Under the pieces are notes generated by a model. It was not told where the DNA came from and did no database searches. It worked only from the letters and a program-made list of their open reading frames with translations. Position numbers and translations under genes: made by a program. This document shows positions 42,544 through 50,967 of a stretch of 59,959 nucleotides of DNA, piece after piece. Position 1 is the stretch's first letter. Each line of letters starts with the position of its first letter. Origin of the DNA: Myxococcota bacterium (GTDB lineage: Bacteria; Myxococcota_A; Polyangia; JAAYKL01); assembly GCA_030065855.1 (NCBI GenBank), contig JASJCT010000028.1, forward strand, positions 1 through 59,959. The letters run 5' to 3'.

Positions 42544-45543
42544 TTAATCCGCCCGTCGTGGGGCCCTCAGGTTGGGCTTCATGATAACGCCGATGCCGCT
42601 TCGGCTGTCCACTGCGATATCTAGGGGGTGCTCAAATCTGAGGTGCCGGACGTGGTCAGTTTCGGTTTTAGCGTCTTGGCTGTCGAGCCATTGCATGTCC
42701 AGGACACCGGCGGACTCGCCGAAATTGACGGTAAAATAACCCACACCAAAAGAGGTGATGTTCTGAAAGAAATGAGACCCCTGGGATGGGCTCACCCTCA
42801 GGTCCTTGAGGTCGGTCTCGACGATACAAGAAACATGGGATATCTGACTCCACAGCACTGGAATGCCCAGGCTGCGGTCTGCGCTACCCCACCGACCCGG
42901 TCCGATGAGCACGTAGGGGCGCTCGGCTTGGCGGAGCACCTCGTTGACAGTGCCTATTTCATCGGCGATCTCCTGTGTCAATGCGCGATTAAAGGTGTCC
43001 TGCCGAACATAGACCAGATCTTGTACCCGCTGAAATTCCCCATGTCCCAGTGCCTGGCGCGAAATGCAGATCGCATTTTCAGGTGCCAAGTTCGAGATAT
43101 CAATGTCTTCCCCACCAGAATCGATAACCATCGGGCGTATCTGGAGGAATGCCAGTTCTAATAGCGGATCTCGATCCTTTCGAATATTGGCGGCAAATTC
43201 AATCTCGACCGGACATGAGAGACTGGCACTGCCTATTTTGAGCAAGAAGTCTATGCCAGCTGCAAGATTGAATTGATCGTCCTTTAACAAGCCCGCCATG
43301 GTGATGAGCTTGACCCCCGGTCCAGTAGATCCGTGGTGTAGCTGGCTCTCCTTAGGTGAAAACACAGATCCGACAATGTCGAAAATACCGTGCTTGGCAG
43401 CCATGTCGAGTCCTAGGGACACCAAATTCGGGCTCGTTTCAGCACAATCCCGCCAGTTGGGGCCAGGATCGTACAAATTGAGGGCAAAGAATTCCCGTTG
43501 CGCGTTGTTTAAATAATCTCTGGGCGTCCATAGATCACTCATGGCCATTGGTCTTCTGGGCGAGAATCGCAGGGCCCGTCCCCCATCCACGACTGTCTTG
43601 CCAAGGCCGAGCGCAATCGAGACAATACCGTCCTCGGGTTTGAGGCCTGCCACGGAATAGGCGTTGTGAGATCGGGCCACACCAGCCACATCTGGATAGA
43701 CATATTCCTCGCGACGGCGACCCACGATCTGTTGAATCACCACAGCCATTTTTTCTTCTTCGAGCCGATTGGGTGTGTGCTCCAAGTAACTCTTTGCCTG
43801 GGCCATAAACGTCGATGCGTACACCAGCTTGACCGCACTTAAGAGTTCCTGCAGCCTCCTTTCCGGACTCTCGTGGTTATTGGGTATCATGTAGGTACGG
43901 TAGATGCCCGCAAAGGGCTGGTAGGACGCATCCTCGAGAAGGGATGAGGACCGCACGGCCAGTGGATAGCGAACCCGGCTTAGGAAAACACGCAACTGCT
44001 CTATCACTTCTGCCGGGAGGCGCGCGTCTAGCACAGCGCCGACCATCTCCTTGTCGCTGGACTCTCCGAGCACCACTGATGCCAGTCCAGAGGCCTTTAC
44101 AAATTGATCAAAGACGCCAGTGGCGAGCACGGCCGTTGGGGGCACGAAGATCCGGGTTTTGGGGATATGCGTATCGATGCGATAGGTCTCCAGCATGGTG
44201 TTGATAAAGGCGAGCCCGCGCCCCTTCCCCCCAAGGGAGCCAGATCCGATCCTGACAAACCCGCTTTCTCCCTCAAAGGTGCCGCTGGAAAACTCTGACA
44301 CAATGCCCGCCCGGGTTCGATTTCGATGCACGTTGAGCGCAGAGATCAGATGCTTGCGAAAGTCACCAGGGCTGTCGAATTCGGTCATCCTCTTGGACCG
44401 GATTGCCTTGGCCAGGTTGAACTCAGTCCGTGCCAGCAGCCAAGTGGAAAAATCCTTGCGCCTGCCGTGGTACAGGAGCGATTCGTCCGGGATGATTTTG
44501 AGCCCTTCGACAAAGCTGCGCAAATCATTGGCCGTTGTCACGATGCTGCTGTCAGGGCGCCGAAAGATAAAGTCTCCAAAACCGAGCTCTGCTTTCATGA
44601 ACGCGCGCACATCCTGGAGCAGGCTCGGGGATCTCTTGTTGATGAAGGCCGCGCCGATTCCATGGGCCAGCAATTCATTGTCCTGGTCAGAAGATTGCAC
44701 CAGAACAGCGAGATCAGGTTGTTCTTTCTTTACTTGTGTCGCAAAGTCAATGCCGGCCTGCGCATCGACCTTGCCATCCCTTGGAAATGCCGCGTCTATG
44801 ATGACGCCCATGAGAAATTCCCGGTATCGCGAGTAGTATTCGAGTCCTTCTTTGTAGTTTGTGGCGAGCAGGATCTTTGGCCGGGCGTGCTGGCGTACGA
44901 GCTTTTGCATTTGGTTGAGACCATCGCTCATCAGGGAGTGGGTCTGCTCCATGATTTCGGTGTACAGCATGGGCAGGTAGGCGGAATAGAAGCGAATGGA
45001 ATCCTCGATCAGGATCACCGTTTGAACCCCGGCTGCCTGAGCATCGTGCAAGACATTGAGCCGGTCCTCGATGTATTTGACGATCGCCAAGAACAGGCGT
45101 GCATCTCCGCTCCAAACGAATATTTGGTCGATGCCTGGCAGGTGTCCCATTTCTTCGAGCAGGCTGAGCTCCCGGTTGTTAAACGCCAGGAGGATGACTG
45201 GCAGGCCCGGGTGAATCCGCCGCACGCGCAGACCAAATTCTCGGACGTTCATATCGCCGACCCGAAGCATCGAGATAACCAAGTCGTAGTTATCGGATTC
45301 AAGCTTGCGCAGGGCCTTTTGCGCAGTGGAAACCCGGTCGACATGGGGGGCATACCTGAGATTGAGATCCAGGTATTCGGAAAACAACAGATCGGTCAGT
45401 CGTCCATCCTGAACAAATGTATAGGAATCGTACAAGCTCGATACCAAGAGAATGTTCTGTATTCTCTTGGGCATGAGGGTGTCGAATTGGATGGGTTTGT
45501 GTTCCCGGTTTCCCAAAACAAGGTCGAGATCGTTGTGTTTCAT
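42544..45543 (-). CDS. Receiver-fused PPDK-N (PEP/pyruvate-binding) protein
   Basis: The 999-residue protein has a first receiver-like domain (about 29-160) whose phospho-site is Ser91, and a second (about 175-325) with the intact acidic pair Glu180/Asp181, Asp250 (GVIIDAAFP) and Lys303. From about 420 to 830 lies a PPDK N-terminal ATP-grasp domain (VRIGSGSLGGKGRGLAF, VRSSSLLEDASYQPFAGIY, ELAFLQIRPM). The swivelling phosphohistidine and PEP-binding barrel of PEP synthase are absent; a 170-residue tail follows (YVLIGPGRWGSADR). So it cannot run the complete PEP synthase reaction alone. Two-component control of a nucleotide-binding module is likely. Confidence 0.85.
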   Translation of the reverse strand: MKHNDLDLVLGNREHKPIQFDTLMPKRIQNILLVSSLYDSYTFVQDGRLTDLLFSEYLDLNLRYAPHVDRVSTAQKALRKLESDNYDLVISMLRVGDMNVREFGLRVRRIHPGLPVILLAFNNRELSLLEEMGHLPGIDQIFVWSGDARLFLAIVKYIEDRLNVLHDAQAAGVQTVILIEDSIRFYSAYLPMLYTEIMEQTHSLMSDGLNQMQKLVRQHARPKILLATNYKEGLEYYSRYREFLMGVIIDAAFPRDGKVDAQAGIDFATQVKKEQPDLAVLVQSSDQDNELLAHGIGAAFINKRSPSLLQDVRAFMKAELGFGDFIFRRPDSSIVTTANDLRSFVEGLKIIPDESLLYHGRRKDFSTWLLARTEFNLAKAIRSKRMTEFDSPGDFRKHLISALNVHRNRTRAGIVSEFSSGTFEGESGFVRIGSGSLGGKGRGLAFINTMLETYRIDTHIPKTRIFVPPTAVLATGVFDQFVKASGLASVVLGESSDKEMVGAVLDARLPAEVIEQLRVFLSRVRYPLAVRSSSLLEDASYQPFAGIYRTYMIPNNHESPERRLQELLSAVKLVYASTFMAQAKSYLEHTPNRLEEEKMAVVIQQIVGRRREEYVYPDVAGVARSHNAYSVAGLKPEDGIVSIALGLGKTVVDGGRALRFSPRRPMAMSDLWTPRDYLNNAQREFFALNLYDPGPNWRDCAETSPNLVSLGLDMAAKHGIFDIVGSVFSPKESQLHHGSTGPGVKLITMAGLLKDDQFNLAAGIDFLLKIGSASLSCPVEIEFAANIRKDRDPLLELAFLQIRPMVIDSGGEDIDISNLAPENAICISRQALGHGEFQRVQDLVYVRQDTFNRALTQEIADEIGTVNEVLRQAERPYVLIGPGRWGSADRSLGIPVLWSQISHVSCIVETDLKDLRVSPSQGSHFFQNITSFGVGYFTVNFGESAGVLDMQWLDSQDAKTETDHVRHLRFEHPLDIAVDSRSGIGVIMKPNLRAPRRAD

Positions 45544-45666
45544 TGGCAATCACCGCCTCATAAGATGTCTTATAGATCTATCTTACCAGGTAAGACTAAC
45601 AATATTGGCGGCTTAGAACGAGTGAAATTAACGAAATCCCTAATCCCCTTTTCAAGCCCCCAGCCC

Positions 45667-45888
45667 GGCGCTCAAGCCCCCAGGCTGGGTCTAGCCCCCA
45701 CCCCGGCGCTCAAGCCCCCAGGCTGGGTCTAGCCCCCACCCCGGCCCTCCCCCGGTGGACATTTGGACGTTGGGGGAGGGGGAAGCGGAATACAACTTTA
45801 AGGAGACCGTAAACGAACATGGCTTGGCTATGCATTTCACCCTCCCCCAGTGTCCAGGCGTCCACCGGGGGAGGGCCGGGGTGGGGGC
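45667..45888. repeat. 38-bp tandem repeat and 29-bp perfect inverted repeat
   Basis: A 38-bp unit containing GGCGCTCAAGCCCCCAGG repeats at 45667-45704 and 45705-45742. A perfect 29-bp inverted repeat has arms 45732-45760 and 45860-45888, beginning GCCCCCACCCCGGCCC and ending with its complement. A second, inner pair (about 45764-45780 and 45841-45857) matches at 15 of 17. The gap 45544-45926 contains no gene. It resembles a small palindromic element. A transcript from leuD would form a very stable hairpin, so it may end the ilv-leu operon. Confidence 0.75.
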
Positions 45889-45926
45889 TTGAGGGCCGGG
45901 GTGGGGGCTCCGGTAGTCCGCTTAGT

Positions 45927-46499
45927 CTATGGGCCCCCTTGGGAATGTCCCCCCCTACTTCGATAATAGGGAAACAGGCCACCTGCCATGATGATCTCCT
46001 TTGCCGCGCCCATTTCCTTGAGGTCGTAGCGCCTGCCACTTTCCAAATGAACGCATGTACATGCGTCCCAATCCAGGTGGATACTGTCGCCTGTGGCAAT
46101 GGTCGATGTGAGATCTGCCTCTATTTCAAGGGGAGGGAAATACCCCCCATCTATTGCATTTCGATAAAATATGCGCGCATAGGAGCGAGCGATGATAGCG
46201 CGGACCCCAGCTTCGTAAAGGGCGACCGGCGCGTGTTCTCGCGAGGATCCGCAGCCAAAATTTTTTCCAGCGATAATAATCTTGTATTGAGAGCGATTCG
46301 ATGTCGTGTTTGAAAATGGCATGTTCCCAGTGGGAAGGCCTGCTTGGGGCGCTGGCACGCCGCTCAGTGCCAATCCCCCGTAACGCGCCCGTTGGGAGGG
46401 GTCGCTCAGTGAAATAGCCAAATGGGCCGCAGGGATGATTTGATCGGTATCGATGTTGTCGCCCAGTACGTAAACAGTGGATTTTATGTCGGTGTTCAT
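45927..46499 (-). CDS. leuD: 3-isopropylmalate dehydratase small subunit
   Basis: The 190-residue swivel domain starts MNTDIKSTVYVLGDNIDTDQ and contains the family signature GKNFGCGSSREHAPVAL. It is the partner of LeuC in isomerising 2- and 3-isopropylmalate. The sequence resembles the short archaeal-type LeuD more than the E. coli one. I start at 46499, seven bases after the leuC stop; a longer open frame is a shadow of leuC. It is the last gene of the operon. Confidence 0.95.
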   Translation of the reverse strand: MNTDIKSTVYVLGDNIDTDQIIPAAHLAISLSDPSQRARYGGLALSGVPAPQAGLPTGNMPFSNTTSNRSQYKIIIAGKNFGCGSSREHAPVALYEAGVRAIIARSYARIFYRNAIDGGYFPPLEIEADLTSTIATGDSIHLDWDACTCVHLESGRRYDLKEMGAAKEIIMAGGLFPYYRSRGGHSQGGP

Positions 46500-46506
46500 G
46501 GTGTGG

Positions 46507-47811
46507 CTACTCCTGCAAATAGGCGCTTGGATCTTGGATACTACCGGCAAGTGCAGAGGCTGCAACTGTGTAAGGGGAAGCCAAATACACGCTCGACGCC
46601 GGCGACCCCATGCGACCCGGGAAGTTGCGATTCGTCGTGGACAAACAGACTTCACCGCCATTGAGGCGGCCAAAGGTATCGCTTGGACCGCCCAAGCACG
46701 CGGCACAGGAAGGCGGACCCACGTGACTCCCCGCGGATACGAGAATGTCGCGAAGCGTCTGCCCCTCAATTTTAAATGTGTCGAGGTCTTTGTCGACGCT
46801 GGTGGTCGCTGGCACGCAATAGGTTTGCACGCGTACCTCTCGCCCTTTTAAAATCTGTGCGGCCCGCACAAAATCCTCTGTTTTACCCCCGGTACAGGAG
46901 CCGATATAGCAGCGGTCAATGGCAATGCCTGCCAGGTCCTTTGCAGGTACCACGTTGTCCGGACTGTGGGGTTTTGCCACTTGAGGTGCAATCTTTGAGA
47001 CCTCAAAGCGATGTTCAGCCAAGAGATGGGCATCGGGATCCGTATGGGCCTCGACAAAGGCCTTGTCCGTTCTCGATCGGACAAATGTTCTCGTCTTTTC
47101 ATCCGGCGCCACCATGCCGGTTTTGGCGCCCATTTCTATTGCCATATTGCAAAGGGTCATGCGCTCTGGCATTTCCATTTGGTCAACAGCAGATCCAGTG
47201 AATTCCAGAGCCGCGTAGGATGCCCCGTCGACCCCAATGGCGCCGGCGAGTGCCAGCACGAGGTCTTTGGCCGTGACAGCCGCTGGCAAAATGCCGTCAA
47301 AGGCGACCCTGATGGTCGGGGGAACCTTGAGCCACAACTTCCCCGTACCCATGACAAAAGCAGCATCTGTATTGCCGATACCGGTTGCAAACAGACCAAA
47401 CGCGCCTGCTGTGCACGTATGGGAGTCGGTGCCGAGCAGGATTTCTCCAGGGCGTGTGTGGCCCTCTTCGGCAAGGGTGATATGGCACACCCCTCGATAG
47501 GTATCCGTGTCCGGGTTGTAGAAGTTGGGCAGCTGTTGCGCGGTTACAAATTCCCTGAGAATATTCACATTGTCTCTGCTGCTGGCATCTTTGGTGAAAA
47601 TGTAGTGATCGGGAATGATCACCACCCGCTCCCTATCCCAAACCGGTGCAGTGTCGCCAAACTCCCTTTTAAAAATATCGATGGTGCCTGGGCCGCAGAT
47701 ATCGTGGGTCATCAAGATATCCACATCGACCCATAGGGTGTCGCCGGCAGTGGCGCGCGCCATTTCAGCGTGGCGGCTTAAAATTTTTTCAGCAATGGTC
47801 AACCCAGCCAT
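46507..47811 (-). CDS. leuC: 3-isopropylmalate dehydratase large subunit
   Basis: The 434-residue protein has the aconitase fold: the IGSCTGGKTEDF segment and PPSCAACLGG carry the Fe-S cluster cysteines, and LLGTDSHTCTAGAFG is the substrate-binding loop. Its length fits the bacterial/archaeal type-2 subgroup, shorter than the 466-residue E. coli enzyme. It works with LeuD in leucine synthesis. AAGGATC precedes the ATG, which lies 13 bp inside ilvD. Confidence 0.96.
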   Translation of the reverse strand: MAGLTIAEKILSRHAEMARATAGDTLWVDVDILMTHDICGPGTIDIFKREFGDTAPVWDRERVVIIPDHYIFTKDASSRDNVNILREFVTAQQLPNFYNPDTDTYRGVCHITLAEEGHTRPGEILLGTDSHTCTAGAFGLFATGIGNTDAAFVMGTGKLWLKVPPTIRVAFDGILPAAVTAKDLVLALAGAIGVDGASYAALEFTGSAVDQMEMPERMTLCNMAIEMGAKTGMVAPDEKTRTFVRSRTDKAFVEAHTDPDAHLLAEHRFEVSKIAPQVAKPHSPDNVVPAKDLAGIAIDRCYIGSCTGGKTEDFVRAAQILKGREVRVQTYCVPATTSVDKDLDTFKIEGQTLRDILVSAGSHVGPPSCAACLGGPSDTFGRLNGGEVCLSTTNRNFPGRMGSPASSVYLASPYTVAASALAGSIQDPSAYLQE

Positions 47812-49460
47812 GGCAGATCCTTTCGATGCGCTTGTTGTAACACAACCCCTGTTCGATACCGCTCGAGCACCGGCGTCAGTGTGCGACGAGGTGGTGACAT
47901 TCGGCCCATGCGTTCCTCGATCTCGGATTGAGAGAGGCGCACATTGAGCGCCCGGTTTGGAATGTCTATTTCAATGATATCTCCGTCTTGAACCCCGAGT
48001 ATGGGCCCTCCCAAATAGGCCTCGGGTGAGACATGACCGATGCACGGCCCGCGCGTGCCCCCGGAAAACCGTCCGTCGGTGATCAGGGCCACCCGGCGAA
48101 ACCCGGCGCCCATTATCGCAGATGTGGGGGTGAGCATCTCTGGCATGCCCGGCCCGCCAGCGGCCCCTTGGAATGGCAGGACAATCACATCTCCTTCGGA
48201 TATATTGCCCTGTTCGATGGCGGTGAGCACATCCTGTTCAGCATAGAAAACCCGGGCCGGGCCCCAGTGGGTCAACATCGCTGGATCGACAGCTGATTGC
48301 TTCACCACTGCCTGGTCAGCGAGATTGCCGCTGAGTACGGCCAGGCCCCCTTCCCGGCCATAGGGGTTGCTCAGGGGGCGTATCACATCATCATCTCCAG
48401 AGCGGGTCTGGGCTGCGATGTGATCGATACCCTGACCGCTTACCGTGGTGGCTGCCTCCAACAGATGGGTCAGTCGATGGAGCAGGGCCGGAACCCCACC
48501 TGCCCTATCCAGATCTTCTAAAAAGTAGGGGCCACTTGGGCGCAAGTGGCAAAGGGTCGGCACGTCCCTGGAACGGGTGTTTAAGTAATGGAGATCCAAG
48601 TCAATGCCGCGTTCTTCAGCAATGGCAGGCAGGTGAAGGGTGGTGTTGGTGCTGCCGCCAATGGCCAAATCAACGGTCCAGGCATTGTTAAAGGCCTGAT
48701 GGGTCATGATCTGGCTGGGACATAGGTTGCTTTCGACAATCTCCACGGCGCGGCGACCCGTGGCATATGCGATTTCTTTTCGCCGCTCGGAGATAGCCGG
48801 TGGTGTGGCACTGCCGCTGAGGCTCATGCCCATGGCCTCGGTAAGTATGGCCATGGTATTGGCTGTGAAAAGGCCGGCACACGCCCCAGGTCCTGGACAG
48901 GCGCAGTGGGCCAGGCGTTCGGCCTGATCGCTTCCTTCATTGCCGCGCTTCACCTCTCCGACAGCTTCAAAACACGAGATAAGGTCGTATTTTTTACCGT
49001 CCATTTTGCCGGCCATCATGGGGCCACCGGTGAGCAGGATGGCTGGGAGATCCAGTCGAAGCGCGGCCATCAGCATGCCCGGTGTGATCTTATCGCAGTT
49101 GGTAACGCCGACCCACCCGTCAAGGGAGTGACTGAGGGCCATGATCTCGATGTTGTCGGCAATGTGGTCGCGGCTCGGCAAACTGAGGCGCATCTCCACG
49201 TGCATGGCCAATCCATCGCACACGCCAGGAACCCCCCAAGAAATCGGCATCCCGCCCCCATCCCGAATGCCCTGCTTGACCAGTTCGGTGAGGGCGTTCA
49301 AGTGGACATGTCCCGGTACAATATCGCTGTAGGCGTTGGCCACGCCGATGAGGGGTTTGTCGTAATCCTTAGCCGTGATACCCACCGCTGAGAGCAAGGC
49401 CCGATGGGGCAGGGTGTCGACGCCCATTTTCATCACATCTGACTTCATGGCCGGCCTCAT
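47799..49460 (-). CDS. ilvD: Dihydroxy-acid dehydratase
   Basis: The 553-residue Fe-S enzyme has NCDKITPGML and CACPGPGACAGLFTANTM with the cluster cysteines, and GRFSGGTRGPCIGHVSPEA near the end. It dehydrates dihydroxyisovalerate and dihydroxymethylvalerate to the 2-oxo acids of Val, Leu and Ile. The first ATG overlaps the ilvC stop by ATGA, so I keep it (Met5 is an alternative). The length fits the family. Confidence 0.97.
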   Translation of the reverse strand: MRPAMKSDVMKMGVDTLPHRALLSAVGITAKDYDKPLIGVANAYSDIVPGHVHLNALTELVKQGIRDGGGMPISWGVPGVCDGLAMHVEMRLSLPSRDHIADNIEIMALSHSLDGWVGVTNCDKITPGMLMAALRLDLPAILLTGGPMMAGKMDGKKYDLISCFEAVGEVKRGNEGSDQAERLAHCACPGPGACAGLFTANTMAILTEAMGMSLSGSATPPAISERRKEIAYATGRRAVEIVESNLCPSQIMTHQAFNNAWTVDLAIGGSTNTTLHLPAIAEERGIDLDLHYLNTRSRDVPTLCHLRPSGPYFLEDLDRAGGVPALLHRLTHLLEAATTVSGQGIDHIAAQTRSGDDDVIRPLSNPYGREGGLAVLSGNLADQAVVKQSAVDPAMLTHWGPARVFYAEQDVLTAIEQGNISEGDVIVLPFQGAAGGPGMPEMLTPTSAIMGAGFRRVALITDGRFSGGTRGPCIGHVSPEAYLGGPILGVQDGDIIEIDIPNRALNVRLSQSEIEERMGRMSPPRRTLTPVLERYRTGVVLQQAHRKDLPWLG

Positions 49461-50440
49461 TTTTTCTGAAATAACTTTCGAACCTTGCGGCCCACAACCT
49501 CGATGGGATGCTCGGCCTCCTCTCTTCTGAGGCGGCTCAACGCCGGCAGGCCGGCATCGTACTCAGCCATCCAGTTCTCTGCAAACGACCCGTCGTGGAT
49601 CCCCTGCAGCAGATCTGCCATCCCCTGCCTGGCCGAGGGACCGATGACTGTTGCGCCCAATGTTCTCCCCCCGTATTCAGCGGTGTTGGAGACCACATCC
49701 CACATGTGGGTGAGGCCGCCTTCGTAAATGAGATCGACGATCAGCTTGAGCTCGTGCAGGCATTCGAAATAGGCCATCTCTGGGGGATAGCCAGCGTTGA
49801 CCAGGGTTTCGAAGCCCGCTTTGATCAGCTCGGCTGTGCCGCCGCACAGGACAGCCTGCTCACCAAACAGATCTTCGAACACCTCCTGTTCAAAGGTGCA
49901 CTCGAGAACCCCGGCACGGTTCAGACCGAGCGCGTGGGCCAAGGCCAGGGCGCGGTCTCGTCCAAGGCCGGAGGGGTCCTGCGCCACCGCAACCAGCCCT
50001 GGCACACCAAACCCCTCTAAAAAGGCCTTTCGCTCCTCTGTGCCCGGGGACTTTGGCGCGACCAGGATGACATCCACGTCTTCAGGGGGCACAATGCGCT
50101 TGTAGACAATGCTGAACCCGTGGGAAAAAGAAAGGACTTGCCCGGGTTTAAGCCGAGGTCCTATTTCCTCGTCGTACACTTCTTTGTGGCATTCATCTGG
50201 AATCAGCATGTGGACCACTGTTGCGGTTGCCACGGCTTCGGCAATGGTTGTGGCGGTGAGGCCGTCCTCAGCCACCTGCTTTGCAGTGGGGCTTTCCCGA
50301 CGCAGCCCCACAGTGACATCCAACCCTGAATCCCGGAGACAAAGGGCCTGGGCACGCCCCTGGGCGCCATAGCCGATCACGGCGATGGACAACCCCTCAA
50401 GGGGCGCTAAAGAGGTATCGGCAGTGGTTATCACCTTCAT
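49457..50440 (-). CDS. ilvC: Ketol-acid reductoisomerase (class I)
   Basis: The 327-residue enzyme has the NADPH-binding GYGAQGRAQALCLRDSG, the acid residues of the C-terminal knot domain (EQEVFEDLFGEQAVLCGG, EMAYFECLHELKLIVDLIYE), and class-I length. It reduces and rearranges acetohydroxy acids. I start at the ATG behind AAGGAG at 50440; the longer frame upstream is not conserved. It lies 14 bp after ilvN and overlaps ilvD. Confidence 0.97.
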   Translation of the reverse strand: MKVITTADTSLAPLEGLSIAVIGYGAQGRAQALCLRDSGLDVTVGLRRESPTAKQVAEDGLTATTIAEAVATATVVHMLIPDECHKEVYDEEIGPRLKPGQVLSFSHGFSIVYKRIVPPEDVDVILVAPKSPGTEERKAFLEGFGVPGLVAVAQDPSGLGRDRALALAHALGLNRAGVLECTFEQEVFEDLFGEQAVLCGGTAELIKAGFETLVNAGYPPEMAYFECLHELKLIVDLIYEGGLTHMWDVVSNTAEYGGRTLGATVIGPSARQGMADLLQGIHDGSFAENWMAEYDAGLPALSRLRREEAEHPIEVVGRKVRKLFQKK

Positions 50441-50454
50441 TGCTGGCTCCTTTT

Positions 50455-50967
50455 TCAAAGGGATGCATCCTGTTCCGCGAGCGGTAGCACAGGCCCGAGG
50501 GCGGTCATTCCGGAACGTGAGACATCGAGGATCTGATATTTTTTCATATCGTCGACAAACATATCGATGAGGTCGGGCTGTTTTGTCACTTCGATTGTTA
50601 TTGAGCGAGCGCTCATTTGCCGAATCAGGGGTTGAAAGGATTTTGCCGTGTCCATGATCTCCCGGCGCTCTCTGGTATTGTCGTAGGCCAGGCAGATCAA
50701 GCATATTTCCATCATGATGGATTGATCTTGGTCGAGCAGCTTGGCTCCTTGAATATCCACCAGGTTCTCAATTTGTCTTAGCAAGAGTTCGATATTGCGC
50801 TCGTCCACAGGAAGGGAGATGACAATCTTGGATATCCCTGGGAATTGGGTTTTTCCAACTGTTATCGATTCAATGTTGTAATCCTGGCGATAGAAGATGC
50901 CCGCGATTTTTGTGAGCACGCCGGGTTGATTGCGCACCATTATCGACAGCGTGTGTTCCCGTTTCAT
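50455..50967 (-). CDS. ilvN: Acetolactate synthase small subunit
   Basis: The 170-residue regulatory subunit has an N-terminal ACT domain (HTLSIMVRNQPGVLTKIAGIF, NIESITVG) that binds valine for feedback control, and a C-terminal IlvH-type domain. It starts on the ATGA of ilvB and is longer than E. coli IlvN, nearer to IlvH (163). Confidence 0.95.
   Translation of the reverse strand: MKREHTLSIMVRNQPGVLTKIAGIFYRQDYNIESITVGKTQFPGISKIVISLPVDERNIELLLRQIENLVDIQGAKLLDQDQSIMMEICLICLAYDNTRERREIMDTAKSFQPLIRQMSARSITIEVTKQPDLIDMFVDDMKKYQILDVSRSGMTALGPVLPLAEQDASL

Noticed and set aside
46500..46769. Longer N-terminus for leuD
   Set aside because: The extension overlaps leuC and has no LeuD similarity; the ATG at 46499 gives the family length.
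50441..50704. Longer N-terminus for ilvC
   Set aside because: The extension is a shadow of ilvN; AAGGAG precedes the ATG at 50440.
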